From Leishmania mexicana MHOM/GT/2001/U1103 (taxonomy: Eukaryota; Euglenozoa; Kinetoplastea; Trypanosomatida; Trypanosomatidae): a DNA stretch of 64,000 nt. Of this stretch, positions 32,220-42,289 are shown in pieces. A program made the position numbers and the translations under genes. The stretch's first letter is position 1, and each line of letters starts with the position of its first letter. The notes beneath the pieces were generated by a model that was given only the letters and a program-made list of their open reading frames with translations, made no database searches and had not been told where the DNA came from. Where the stretch lies: contig NC_018335.1 in assembly GCF_000234665.1 (NCBI RefSeq), positions 1,116,001 to 1,180,000 on the forward strand, written 5' to 3'.

Positions 32220-33523
32220 TTTTGTATTGTCTTCTATGATCTACTCTTTACTGTTAAGATAGCAACCGCTTTTGTGTTTCTATTGCTCTCTCTCTATTTG
32301 CTCCTTTTCCTTTTCCCTGTCGTGCGGGATGCTGCGCAGGCTTTTGGTCGAACAAAAAGGAGGTCGTATACTTACCGATGCGGAGAGCTCCAACAGATGA
32401 GTAAGGAGGAATTGCACGCCTGCCTCTCAACGTGTCTCTTTCAGAGAAGGCAAATGGTGGGCAAAAAAAAAAACGAAGCCAAAACCAGATTAGAAAAAGG
32501 TGCTATATCAATGGAGAAGGAACGCAGACTCACGATCCGGACAAACACAAACTCATAGGGAAACCAAGACGGCAGTCACAGGCCGGAGGAAGAACGCGAA
32601 GACGCCAAAGCAAATCAGCAAACCGTTGAAGAGAAGGCACCAGGGGAGGGCGGCGGTGGCGCTTCTAATTACTTCTTGGTCGCTTGTATGGTGCAGCGAG
32701 GAATCCTGTAGGAATTATGGTGTCTAGCAGTGTGGGATCATCAAGAGACGGAAGGAGACACGGGGAAAAACGGGGCTCTAAAGAGGCAAGGGGTGAAATG
32801 AGAACACGACACGGAAAAGGAGACTCGCAAAAAATCCCAGAGAAGTCCCAAAAGACGACCGAAGAGGGAAAAAAAAACGTCCAGTCCCAGTGCAGAGAGC
32901 AATAATAAAAAAAGACGAGGAAGAGAAGGGGGCACTTTGGCAGAAGATGCAAATCGATGTGCCCAGGAAAGAGAAAAAGAAGAAGAGAGAGGAAGGGGGG
33001 AAATTAGAGCAGTGGGCGAAGAAGCATGATTCTCTGGCAGAACAAGAGAACAGAAAAAGCGAGGCATGAAGTGCTCACAGATGTTCTGCGGCAGTTGCTG
33101 TTACGATTCCCGGACATAGCATACGAGGAAACGTAAACAAACGAGGGTGAAGACTGCTGCACTGAAAGGAGAATCCTGCTCGCCAGATGAACAGCGGAGA
33201 AGCAGAAAGATTAACGGCGGTGTCTGTCAGGCCGGCAGCACCGCATTGGTCAACTTCCAATGCCGTGCTAGCCACGGCTTGCTGCCATATGAGTAGTCCG
33301 GTGTTGGTTAATTTCTTCTTCATGCACTTCTCTATCAGTGTCCATCTATATCTATAGTACCGAAAACGAAAAAGCATTTAATTCCGCGCCTCACGCGCAA
33401 AGCCGCTACGGTTGCGAGAGCAGCTCAGTATGCAGACACGAGCGAGAAAACAAAAAGCGAAAACGCGCCAAACGGACTCTCCAATACACATGCTTTTCTT
33501 TAGCCCACACACTTGCAGTACTC
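32220..33523. other. Intergenic spacer
   Basis: About 1.3 kb with no recognised gene. The plus strand is strongly purine-rich at 32440-33070, which would be a long pyrimidine-rich segment in the transcript. Confidence 0.6.
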
Positions 33524-35338
33524 TTACATTGTCAGCCCCTGTGGTCGCGTGTACACCGAGGAGAGACCGATCACGCGCACCGGGTCGGTGGTGTGCTGAG
33601 AGTTGTAGACCCGTGTGCCCGTCTTGTCGCGCTTGCGGCTAGTAGGAAACGAAAGGAGTTTAGACCCTGGCCTCGGCTCAAAGCCGGACATTAGACACTC
33701 GTTCACCGAGACCCACAGAGGTACGTTGCGCTTTAGCGAAGAAAGGTAGTCTTGCCGCTGTTTGCCCAGCACGGCGCGCCACTTAGTATCCAGCATGAAG
33801 TGCACTTTCTTGCTTGCTTTCGGGAACAAGGATAGGATCTCCTCTGGCTTGGCAAAATCGTCGATGTTGTAAAAGCCATCTACGGCCTCCTCGTCGGGAT
33901 TTGCATCTGCCGCGGCAGCGCCGATGAGAACGTAGTGCTTCTTGCGCGCCGCAGCGATACGCACTCCCATACGCTCCGCCGCGGCCTCCGTTACCCAGAT
34001 GGGACTGGATACCTTGTTCTTCAGCGCAAACGTGCGAAGAATGCTCTCGTCCCTGGGCCCAAGAAGCCGCCCTTTAAGGATGGCGATGGGACGCACAGAC
34101 GGCATCATCAGGTACGGCTTCGTCATGCAGGCAGCATTGTAGTAGCGACGGCGTGTCGCGTCCTCAGCGAAGAAGAACGGAAACTTTTTCCCTTGAACCA
34201 CTAGGGCATCCTTTTCATTCCCTTCCTTCGATTTGGTACCAGCAAGAGCGGCGGTTTCGACAGCAGACGCGCAGAGAGGAGTCTTGCAGCCCGTCAAACG
34301 GGTCACGACCGATGAGTACTGTGGCTTCTGCAGTCTGAGATCCTTCAGATTCACAAAGTGGAAAGGGTATTCCTTATCGTTCACAGCAGCCATGTTCCGC
34401 ACAAGCACACGCGACCGCGTCGCTTCCCACCCGTTCACGTTGTAGATGAAGAAAATGTCGTGGCCAAAAGCGTCTGGACGCTGCTTCTTGAGCTCGCTGA
34501 GCAACTCTTGCTTGCACTTTGGCGGCAAAACCGAAAGAGAAACAATCATCCCTGTCATGTTTGGCGCCAACACTCCCTGCTTCTCCGCGTTTGCCTTGAG
34601 TTCTACATTTAGGTACTTCATCTGCGCCTCTGCGATCCACATCGGTGACGTGTAACCGCGAAGAATGCCGACTCCAAGAAGAATATCGTGCGCAGGCTGA
34701 CCGACCCGTTTCCCGGTCGCTGCGTTTAGTGCCACGCCTTTCTGAGGCTCCCCCTTGTATGGGTCGTCAAGCTGGTCAGAGTTGAAGACATGCACCGAGC
34801 TCGCGGAGCGGATGTCGATCACGTCTTTTTTGTTGTACCTCAACTCGAGTTCCTTGGCTACATTCACATCAATAAACAGAGCGCGCTCTTCCTCTGCTGC
34901 ATTCAGAAGCCGGATTAGTCGGTCCGCCGTAACGGCTTTCCACTTCTTCCGCTCTGACAGAATGCCGACGCCGGTGCCGAAGAACGGTGGATGCTCATCG
35001 AGCACCTGCCTCTGGTCCTTCTTAGCGAGCACCTTCAAAGGGATTACCTTTTCAACGTTTAGGTAAATCACCGCTGGCTTCTGCCCCGGAAGAACTACAG
35101 CGTTGCACGAGCGCCTCGATTGCGGCTGGGTCACCCAGAAGCGACTTGAGTACAGTTTGTTCTTTGAGATGCTTTGGAGCACTGCTTGGCACTGTTTTGA
35201 AAAGGCATCGTTTGTCACTGTGGACAGCATCGTTACGTCGTTGAGCAATGTGGCTGGTACCTTCTTGGTACCAGAATCCACTTTGACGGGGCGAATGAGG
35301 GGGATGGCGCGTACCAACAGTGCATGCCCCGCCTTCAT
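33524..35338 (-). CDS. Internally repetitive protein of unknown function
   Basis: I do not recognise this 604-residue protein. It is basic, lacks membrane segments, and its first 20 residues could act as a mitochondrial presequence. Repeated features are visible. Four short W-centred motifs occur: RFWVTQ at about 67, SPMWIAEAQ at about 231, SPIWVTEAA at about 445 and PLWVSVNEC at about 540. Aromatic-N-x motifs alternate with them: VFNSDQLDDP at 184, FIYNVNGW at 297, YYNAACMTKP at 399, FYNIDDFAKP at 489 and VYNSQHTTDP at 577. This implies an array of five or so diverged modules. It lies between a TTL-family gene and the NDK pair. A mitochondrial ribosome or RNA-processing factor is possible but is not shown by the sequence. 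Confidence 0.75.
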   Translation of the reverse strand: MKAGHALLVRAIPLIRPVKVDSGTKKVPATLLNDVTMLSTVTNDAFSKQCQAVLQSISKNKLYSSRFWVTQPQSRRSCNAVVLPGQKPAVIYLNVEKVIPLKVLAKKDQRQVLDEHPPFFGTGVGILSERKKWKAVTADRLIRLLNAAEEERALFIDVNVAKELELRYNKKDVIDIRSASSVHVFNSDQLDDPYKGEPQKGVALNAATGKRVGQPAHDILLGVGILRGYTSPMWIAEAQMKYLNVELKANAEKQGVLAPNMTGMIVSLSVLPPKCKQELLSELKKQRPDAFGHDIFFIYNVNGWEATRSRVLVRNMAAVNDKEYPFHFVNLKDLRLQKPQYSSVVTRLTGCKTPLCASAVETAALAGTKSKEGNEKDALVVQGKKFPFFFAEDATRRRYYNAACMTKPYLMMPSVRPIAILKGRLLGPRDESILRTFALKNKVSSPIWVTEAAAERMGVRIAAARKKHYVLIGAAAADANPDEEAVDGFYNIDDFAKPEEILSLFPKASKKVHFMLDTKWRAVLGKQRQDYLSSLKRNVPLWVSVNECLMSGFEPRPGSKLLSFPTSRKRDKTGTRVYNSQHTTDPVRVIGLSSVYTRPQGLTM

Positions 35339-36295
35339 CTTGTATCTCTATGTGTGTGTTCTGGTTCTTTGTTTCTTTGTTTCTTCTAACCGGGTTTTCT
35401 GTGGTTAAACTCCTTGGTGGGCAGTATATGTACTTGTGTGTGTGCGTGTGTGCGACTTGAGCCGATCTGTGAGCGGTAGTGGTCTTCGGTACCTTGGTGA
35501 GAGATGGCGTGTGCTCGACCCTGTCCCGAGTACCTTGGATCAGCCAGCTATAGCGGGAGGGGGGATTTTTGTCTGCGCCAAAGCATCCAAGAAGAGCGCC
35601 AGTCACTGTCACCCTGCTCTATGGGGGGGGGGCCTTTCATCCCAATTACTCGAGTGAGGAAGGAGAGGGAGAAAAGCAGAGCTCAGACTACAACGCACCG
35701 CCTCACCAGTGCACCATAAAACTGGGCCTTCAAGGAGTTCAACACCCCAAGAAAAAAGCATAGAAACATCATGGCAGCAGGCAAGGAATGAATGCTACTT
35801 TCCATGAGCATCTATTTATGTGCTGTCATCGTCTACAGTGAGCTGTTGCCACTATGAACAAAAAAAGGAAAGGCACACCCCACGCACACACTGTCCATCG
35901 TGCGAGTCACTCCTTAATCCAGAAAAAAAGAAGCACAGTCCGCAGAAGAAAGGAGTTGCTCTTGATGTATCACGGTTGTTGTTGTTTTCGCCGATCAGGA
36001 GTTATAAAACCTTTGCATAGTTAAAAAAGGAAACCCCATAGCTACATATTGCCTTCCCTTGTATCTTTGCTTTCTCTCCTGAAGCCATGGCTGCACAACG
36101 GTCTCCTCCAGAACACACTCTCACCTCACTACATGAGTCACTAGGAGTGTGAGTGAATCCGATAAAGGAATGGTGTTGGTCACCAACCAGGCATCGATCA
36201 AGAAAAATAACCTATTAAGAGGTTTATGATGTGGTTTTCAGGGAAGAGTACATTGGGGGTACAGCTACATCCTCAAACCGTATCCGCAATCACTG
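35339..36295. other. Intergenic spacer downstream of NDK copy 1
   Basis: About 960 bases. G-runs occur at 35555-35563 and 35622-35632. No gene is seen. It probably contains the 3' UTR of the first NDK copy and the acceptor region of the repeat protein. Confidence 0.6.
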
Positions 36296-36751
36296 TCACT
36301 CGTAGATCTGGGACACGGAGTGCGACGTCCAGCACGCGAGCTCATCCGCCTTGAACCAAAAGGCGATCTCGCGCTCCGCGCTCTCCACGGAGTCGGAGCC
36401 GTGGCACACGTTGCGGCCCACATCCACGGCGAAGTCGCCGCGGATCGTGCCGGGATGTGAGTCGGCCGGGTTCGTCGCGCCGAGCAGCATGCGGCCGCCC
36501 TTCACCACGTTCTTGCCCTCCCACACCATACACACGATCGGGCCGGAGGAGAAGTACTTCACAAGGGCCGGGAAGAACGGCTTGGAGGAAAGGTCCTTAT
36601 AGTGACCCTCGGCCTGCTCCGTCGTCGGCTGCAGCATCTTCAAGGCGACGAGCTTGTAGCCCTTACGCTCGAAGCGGCAGATGATCTCGCCAGCGAGGCC
36701 GCGCTGCACACCGTCCGGCTTGACGGCAATAAAGGTGCGCTCAGAGGACAT
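36296..36751 (-). CDS. Nucleoside diphosphate kinase b, copy 1
   Basis: The enzyme transfers the gamma-phosphate from ATP to other (d)NDPs by a phosphohistidine ping-pong mechanism and balances cytosolic NTP pools; purine-auxotrophic parasites depend on it in salvage. The 151-residue protein is the normal length. It has the N-terminal [16 protein letters not shown] and the active-site NVCHGSD with His117, and ends in IYE, as other trypanosomatid NDKb proteins do. The protein is identical to that of copy 2 (37352-37807). The coding DNA differs at one synonymous site near the 3' end and in the stop codon (TGA here, TAG in copy 2), while the flanks are unrelated. Confidence 0.97.
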   Translation of the reverse strand: MSSERTFIAVKPDGVQRGLAGEIICRFERKGYKLVALKMLQPTTEQAEGHYKDLSSKPFFPALVKYFSSGPIVCMVWEGKNVVKGGRMLLGATNPADSHPGTIRGDFAVDVGRNVCHGSDSVESAEREIAFWFKADELACWTSHSVSQIYE

Positions 36752-37351
36752 GCTTTTCTCTTGGGGGAGGGGGGTGACGGTGGCAAAGCGGAGAGCTGAA
36801 CTGTTGGGAATGCGCTAGACGAAGAGAAGCACAAGAGGCGTAAACGAGCAGAAGGCAGACAAGGAGTGGGAAGGAAGGAGCGGAAGGTAACTGTTGTGCA
36901 AGAAGTGCTCTGGTTGTGTGGCCCATTTGATCTTTGCGTATGCTGATTCCACAAACTGACTTCGGGGTACACGGTGGTGCCCCCAGCGGTGCAGATGGAG
37001 GCTGGGAAAGCATAGCGACGCTCGGTGATTCATGGTGTATGTTGACCACCCGCTGCAGCCATTGACAAAACCCACGAAAATGGCGAGCTGGAAGCACAGC
37101 GAGAGGTGTCAGTATTTCCTTTTGATCTTGGTGATTGCCTATGTAGTGTGCAAGACACTATTTGACCATAAAGTGGATATATATGACCATGCTCGAGGGA
37201 AAGCACGAGGGTAATAAAAAGTGACGAAGGCTCTGCTGGGCTTTTCCAAGAGTCCCGGCAAGCGATGACTACAGCAAAGCAAAGAGAACGCCGACACCAT
37301 ACATTTCCTGAAATCAAGACTTAGTGTATGTCTATAATCGGCGAGCATCCA
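36752..37351. other. Spacer between the two NDK genes
   Basis: 600 bases with no gene. It contains the probable acceptor of copy 1 (AACAGTTCAG-type sequence about 60 bases before its ATG) and the 3' UTR of copy 2. It is not similar to the flank of copy 2. Confidence 0.65.
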
Positions 37352-37807
37352 CTACTCGTAGATCTGGGACACGGAGTGTGACGTCCAGCACGCGAGCTCA
37401 TCCGCCTTGAACCAAAAGGCGATCTCGCGCTCCGCGCTCTCCACGGAGTCGGAGCCGTGGCACACGTTGCGGCCCACATCCACGGCGAAGTCGCCGCGGA
37501 TCGTGCCGGGATGTGAGTCGGCCGGGTTCGTCGCGCCGAGCAGCATGCGGCCGCCCTTCACCACGTTCTTGCCCTCCCACACCATACACACGATCGGGCC
37601 GGAGGAGAAGTACTTCACAAGGGCCGGGAAGAACGGCTTGGAGGAAAGGTCCTTATAGTGACCCTCGGCCTGCTCCGTCGTCGGCTGCAGCATCTTCAAG
37701 GCGACGAGCTTGTAGCCCTTACGCTCGAAGCGGCAGATGATCTCGCCAGCGAGGCCGCGCTGCACACCGTCCGGCTTGACGGCAATAAAGGTGCGCTCAG
37801 AGGACAT
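37352..37807 (-). CDS. Nucleoside diphosphate kinase b, copy 2
   Basis: Identical in amino-acid sequence to copy 1, with the same 151 residues and His117 in NVCHGSD. It is the upstream member in transcription order, directly after MCM7. Its stop codon is TAG. Similarity to the other copy begins at the stop codon and ends at the ATG, so the two genes have different 5' and 3' untranslated regions and could be expressed differently after trans-splicing. Tandem identical genes are a common way to raise dosage in trypanosomatids, but identity limited to the coding region suggests recent gene conversion rather than a simple fresh tandem duplication. Confidence 0.97.
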   Translation of the reverse strand: MSSERTFIAVKPDGVQRGLAGEIICRFERKGYKLVALKMLQPTTEQAEGHYKDLSSKPFFPALVKYFSSGPIVCMVWEGKNVVKGGRMLLGATNPADSHPGTIRGDFAVDVGRNVCHGSDSVESAEREIAFWFKADELACWTSHSVSQIYE

Positions 37808-38185
37808 GTTAGAGGAAATCGAAGAGTGAATAAAGCCTGGAAGCTGAGAGTGGCAAAGCCAACATTGAGGAGAAGCAGTGAAGGACGAAGAAAAAGGACT
37901 TGCGTGAGGAGCAAGGGAAAGAAGGCAATGCGAGGCTCACAACGATTTTTTCTCTTGTAATCTGAAGCGCTCGCCAGGGCTGAAGCGTTGCCGAGGATGT
38001 CATCTCTCTGCCACCCCGATCCGGTCCAACTCCGAAGGAGACATAGAGACGATGAAAACCTTGCACCGTGGCTTCTGCCGCACGCTTGCAGTTTTACTGA
38101 CTTTAAAGCCTCTTCTAAGGGAAGGCGCACGGCCTTTGGTAGCAAGACGAGGGGAAAAAAATGTATCTATGAGAATGCTCTTTTT
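37808..38185. other. Intergenic spacer
   Basis: About 380 bases between the MCM7 stop and NDK copy 2. On the minus strand it includes a pyrimidine tract and AG candidates (CTCTCAGCTTCCAG) about 35-45 bases before the NDK ATG. Confidence 0.6.
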
Positions 38186-40363
38186 CTAGTCGTCGGCAAA
38201 CTCCAGCATTGTCCCGGCAACGGACCAGACTCCGACTTCACAGTACGTTCGAAGGCAGCGCTGCAGGTGGGATTCGCCAATCCCCTTCATCATGAGCGCA
38301 GGGCGAATCTCGGAGAGATCGACGGATGAACGCCCACGAGCGATGTCTCTGATGACCGAAAAGATAGACGCGTCAGATGTTGTCACCATGCGATGCATAT
38401 CCGTGGCCGGTCTATCCTGAAGAGATGCCTTGCTACAGTCAAGCAGACGCCCAGCCTCCCGCACGTCCTCCTCCAGCACGCGCTCCGAGAAGCGCAGCCG
38501 GGCGCACGCTTGTGAGAGACGGATGAGGCTCAGTAACGTACGAGCCGTGACGACATTGCTATATCGCACACTCTGCGCTCGCATTTCACAGTAAATGTCA
38601 CTGATGGCCTTGGCGGCACCTGGGTCAACGTAGGGGTGAATGCGCTTGACTTCACCCACGTACGCCCGCAAAAAGTCGCGGCCAAAATACTCGGTAGTGG
38701 TACCTCGCACTCCATCATCCGCCACCGTGCCAGGCGCGACACCGTGGAGGTGGACGTGGGTAACATGCATCGAAAGTTCAGCATCGCGCTCCCGGCTCGA
38801 TTCGTCGAGCAGCAGCCAGAGCAGATCGAAACGAGAAAGAAGTGCTGGCGGTAAATTCACGTTCTCCGTTGGCGTCGCGTTACGCTTCCACCGACCAAAC
38901 TTAGGATTTGCCGCGGCGAGAATGGACGTGCGAGCGTTCAGCGACGTGATGATACCCGCCTTGGCGATAGAAACCATCTGCTGTTCCATGACCTCGTGCA
39001 GAGCTGTGCGGTCAGAGTCATCCATTTTGTCAAACTCATCGATGCAGCAGACTCCCTTATCGGACAAAACAAGTGCGCCGCCCTCGAGCATCACCTCACC
39101 TGTGTGGGTATCGTGAGTTACGGCAGCCGTAAGCCCAACCCCAGAGCTGCCCTTTCCGGTCGTGAACACGGAACGGGGTGCGACAGACGCAATCCACTTC
39201 AGAAGCTGACTCTTCGCCACTCCAGGGTCCCCCATGAAAAGGATATTGATGTCGCTGCGAATCCGAATACCGTTTGCAATAGAGCTACCTCCGACAAGCT
39301 GACATAAGAGTGCCTTCTTCACGTCCTCCATACCCCAGATCTCGGGCGCTATGCTGCGGGTGAGCTTTTCAATTACGGCTTCTCGGTCAGGATAGTCCCG
39401 GATATCCTCCACCTGTGCGCGCATGTCCTCTGCTGCTTCCTGGTAGCTTCTCTTCTCTAACTCGACGTGGATGGCTTTGTAAAGTGTTTTCACCATCGTG
39501 GACGCCCGGAAGGCCTCGTGACCGTGCCCAGTGGAAGGGTCCGGACAGTAGGTTCCTGTGATACGAACAACCTGCCCCGGTGCAGCAATACGGGTTTGCT
39601 CTCCCTCGCAGACAACACGGATGGTTCGCGGAATAGCGCCACGCGGAACATCTTCGGGCAGCTCCTGTACCCGTAGTTCTTGATATTTCATGAACTTACT
39701 TGCCTTATTCTGTGCCAACAGCCTACCCACGGCATTGTTCAGCTTGCAGCGCTGGGATTGACACACCTGTAGCGGTGTTAGGCGATCACCGATGACCTGC
39801 TGGAAGGTCGTCTCAGCGCAGACCTCGCACACTGACACGAGCATAGAGAGCTTTGGGCGGACTGCAGTGGCAGCGATGCAAATCCCGCGAAGAACAGTCA
39901 GCGTGCCAATCTTCCCTCCCTTCAGCTCTCGCAGAGAAATGGGAACACTGTCTTTGCTAAGCGGGTGTATTTTCAGCTCATATCGACGTGTCAGCAAGGC
40001 GGGCAGCTCTTGGCCAGACATCCGTGCCTCCATGACCAGCTGATCCACCATGTCCACAACGTGGTCCGTTTGAGGAATAATAGAGTCGACAACCCTGCAA
40101 AGCTCCTCCATGTATCCGACAACGTTCATCTGAATCCTTTGAGCCAGATGAAGCTGCCCAAAACCCGCAATATCGTCTAGAAAGATGGGAAATACAATGC
40201 TCTGTCGCTGCGCAATGCGATGGGCCTGAATCACATACTTCGCCTGTCCCGTAGAGTCCCTGAATTCCTCAAGGAAACGCTTGCAAACATCTCGGTCATT
40301 GATGTAGTTAGGATACTTGCTGGATGCTGCAGCTGCGTACGCACGCTTGTCTGGTGTAGACAT
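38186..40363 (-). CDS. MCM7: DNA replication licensing factor MCM7
   Basis: Subunit of the MCM2-7 helicase that licenses origins and unwinds DNA in the nucleus. The protein has 725 residues, close to human MCM7. It shows an N-terminal zinc finger (CEVC...CQSQRC, about 178-205), Walker A GDPGVAKSQLL (about 378-388), GSSGVGLTAAV, the MCM-specific Walker B CCIDEFDKM (about 437-445), sensor 1 AAANP and the arginine finger LSRFD. The zinc-finger spacing and wording and the IHEVMEQQ-like stretch after Walker B match MCM7 best among the six paralogues. The start is the first ATG. Confidence 0.95.
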   Translation of the reverse strand: MSTPDKRAYAAAASSKYPNYINDRDVCKRFLEEFRDSTGQAKYVIQAHRIAQRQSIVFPIFLDDIAGFGQLHLAQRIQMNVVGYMEELCRVVDSIIPQTDHVVDMVDQLVMEARMSGQELPALLTRRYELKIHPLSKDSVPISLRELKGGKIGTLTVLRGICIAATAVRPKLSMLVSVCEVCAETTFQQVIGDRLTPLQVCQSQRCKLNNAVGRLLAQNKASKFMKYQELRVQELPEDVPRGAIPRTIRVVCEGEQTRIAAPGQVVRITGTYCPDPSTGHGHEAFRASTMVKTLYKAIHVELEKRSYQEAAEDMRAQVEDIRDYPDREAVIEKLTRSIAPEIWGMEDVKKALLCQLVGGSSIANGIRIRSDINILFMGDPGVAKSQLLKWIASVAPRSVFTTGKGSSGVGLTAAVTHDTHTGEVMLEGGALVLSDKGVCCIDEFDKMDDSDRTALHEVMEQQMVSIAKAGIITSLNARTSILAAANPKFGRWKRNATPTENVNLPPALLSRFDLLWLLLDESSRERDAELSMHVTHVHLHGVAPGTVADDGVRGTTTEYFGRDFLRAYVGEVKRIHPYVDPGAAKAISDIYCEMRAQSVRYSNVVTARTLLSLIRLSQACARLRFSERVLEEDVREAGRLLDCSKASLQDRPATDMHRMVTTSDASIFSVIRDIARGRSSVDLSEIRPALMMKGIGESHLQRCLRTYCEVGVWSVAGTMLEFADD

Positions 40364-40769
40364 TCTCTAGGAAACGGGCACAAAAAGAAGCTGTATTTAC
40401 AGCACGCGTGTACAACCATGTCGAGGTCGCTTACAAGTATGACGATGCCGTCTTTGACATCTTTACTGCAGATCCAGGAGTGAAAAAGAGCGGGGAAAAG
40501 ATCGAGATGCGAAAACTAGCCGAGGCGAATTGTTAACCGCACCACAATTTCAGCAAAGCTGAAATTATCTGAGAGGTGCATTGACTCTGCAGCTTCCACA
40601 ACACCTGGTATACATTTGAACAGTCAACACTGAGGGAGGATAACAAACATAAAGCTAGTCGTGAGAACGCATAAATGAGGTTCTCCTCTTTCCATCCTTC
40701 TGTTTGTCTTTAAAGCCTATTGGCCTAGGCTTCACTATAGGGAAAATGGGGAAGAGGATTCGTCCCATT
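40364..40769. other. Intergenic spacer
   Basis: About 400 bases between the cofactor A stop and the MCM7 start. It is AT-richer than the spacers further left. Nothing recognisable. Confidence 0.6.
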
Positions 40770-41147
40770 TTACGAGACTGCCGCTTGGCCGTCAGCCATA
40801 GTGGCCCGAGCCAAATCTAAAAGCTCCTCATTTGACACAGTAGAGCCCTCCTTCTCCAGATAGTCAGAGAGATCCTTCACTGACGCCATAATCCGGTTCA
40901 CAGAGTGGGGCACCATCATTTGGGCCTCGTCGACAACCTTAGTCTGCTGAGGAACACGGTCGGGGTCACTTTGACGCAGGGTCTCGAGGCGCTGCAGCTC
41001 CCGCTCCACTTCTCGCTTCGCAAACTCCAAATCTTTGATAGTGCGCTTCAGAGCACTCGCTTTGATTCGCAGCGTCTTTTCATTCGGCGCTTCTGCCTGC
41101 CGCACATTGCCGGCAAAGCGGTTGGTGGTTTCGGTAGAATCAGACAT
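40770..41147 (-). CDS. Tubulin-specific chaperone A (cofactor A)
   Basis: Cofactor A captures quasi-native beta-tubulin released from CCT and hands it on for heterodimer assembly. The 125-residue protein is a little longer than animal homologues because of its N-terminus. It is predicted to form the family's three-helix bundle: LRIKASALKRTIKDLEFAKREVE, a turn with DRVPQQTKVVDEAQMMVP, and a final helix RIMASVKDLSDYLEKEG. It lies beside a TXNDC9-like gene whose homologues also act in CCT-dependent tubulin folding. Confidence 0.9.
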   Translation of the reverse strand: MSDSTETTNRFAGNVRQAEAPNEKTLRIKASALKRTIKDLEFAKREVERELQRLETLRQSDPDRVPQQTKVVDEAQMMVPHSVNRIMASVKDLSDYLEKEGSTVSNEELLDLARATMADGQAAVS

Positions 41148-41432
41148 CTTGATAGGCTGAGTATGGTGAGATGGGAAGAGGGGAAAAAACTGGAGATAAA
41201 GTTATCGAGGCGTATATGCGCAGAAAGCGCAAAAGCGGAAGAAGTGGCGCCTTTTCCTTGCAACCTCCACAAGACCTAGCGGAAAATAGCTTCCGTATAT
41301 TGTTTAATGTGTCGTACGAACGAACACACACGGCAAAAAAAAAACACTCGGTATTGAATGAGTTTCTTTCTCTTTTTGTTCCGAACTAACATTCAGCTAA
41401 GGTGCATGAGAAGTTAAGAGCACCGGGTATCT
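41148..41432. other. Intergenic spacer
   Basis: A short 285-base spacer with a purine-rich plus strand near 41165-41190, that is, a pyrimidine tract ahead of the cofactor A ATG in the sense of transcription. Confidence 0.6.
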
Positions 41433-42002
41433 CTATTCGTCATTCTGGTCCGCAGCAAACATCCCCTTGTCATTGATCATACCGTAGTGGCCCAAAACCT
41501 GGGTAACTGTATCGGTAGTAAAATCGTCGGTCCCGCCAAACTCGTCGAAGCCGATGATGCTGTGGAATGTATGTCCCTTCTCCACAAGCATTAAGGTTGG
41601 AAGCATCATCACGTTGAAGCGTTCTGGGAGAGACGGAATGCGCTCAACGTCAACATAACAAAACCGAGTCTCAAAGTGCTCGTGGGCAATCGTGCGCAGA
41701 TGCCGTTCAATGATTTCACAGCGAGGGGTACTGCGGCGCATGAAATGGACAACAATCCGCTCCGAGCTCTGCACGTTATCGAAAAACTCCTTCGCCTCCG
41801 CAACCTCTAGGTACTGCCCATGCCCCTTGCGGAGCCACTCGTCACGACGGGCCTGAATTTCCTTCAGTTGCTTCAGCCTTTTCTGACGAATTGCGAGAAT
41901 TTCGTCGTCGTCCATCTGATCGATGCGGTCGATTTCGTCATCGACGGCGCGCTCGATCTGCTGTGCGATCTGCAGCAGCGCCTGCTCCGTTGGGTTCGAC
42001 AT
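41433..42002 (-). CDS. TXNDC9/phosducin-like protein 3 homologue
   Basis: The 189-residue protein starts at the ATG at 42002 (upstream the frame is open without ATG). An acidic and basic N-terminal helix (ERAVDDEIDRIDQMDDDEIL, then RQKRLKQLKEIQARRDEW) precedes a thioredoxin fold. The fold has the strand VVHFMRRSTPRCEIIERHL, the FCYVDVERIPSLPERFNVMMLPTLML block with the cis-proline, and IIGFDEFGGTDDF near the end. As in other TXNDC9 proteins the redox CxxC is absent: only the second cysteine remains. The family binds CCT and modulates tubulin and actin folding. A plain thioredoxin is excluded by the N-terminal helix and missing CxxC. Confidence 0.9.
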   Translation of the reverse strand: MSNPTEQALLQIAQQIERAVDDEIDRIDQMDDDEILAIRQKRLKQLKEIQARRDEWLRKGHGQYLEVAEAKEFFDNVQSSERIVVHFMRRSTPRCEIIERHLRTIAHEHFETRFCYVDVERIPSLPERFNVMMLPTLMLVEKGHTFHSIIGFDEFGGTDDFTTDTVTQVLGHYGMINDKGMFAADQNDE

Positions 42003-42289
42003 GGTCAAGATAACGATGCTCAGTTTGAATAACTGTGTAAAAGAATCATAGATTTGAGGAGGAGGGAAGAAGAAAGTGTGCTTTAAAGAGGAGAAAACCC
42101 ACCAACAAAGACGGAAACCGTGCACCGAATTTTTAAACAAGTCGAGCTATATCAGATACTGGCTTTGCTTTGATCGGATCGATGTGAAAGGGCTCAATAA
42201 GCATAGTTGTTTTTTGTGTTTCTTCGACTAGTTGCAATAACCTTCTGCGCAGGTCACCACTGATTCTATTCAGCTGACGTTTTCCATCC
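42003..42289. other. Intergenic spacer
   Basis: Short spacer; on the minus strand it contains a pyrimidine tract (plus 42058-42075, GGAGGAGGGAAGAAG) upstream of the TXNDC9-like ATG. Confidence 0.6.

Noticed and set aside
42003..42140. N-terminal extension of the TXNDC9-like protein
   Set aside because: The open frame upstream of 42002 has no ATG, begins with TTG, and crosses the likely acceptor tract, so it is probably 5' untranslated sequence.
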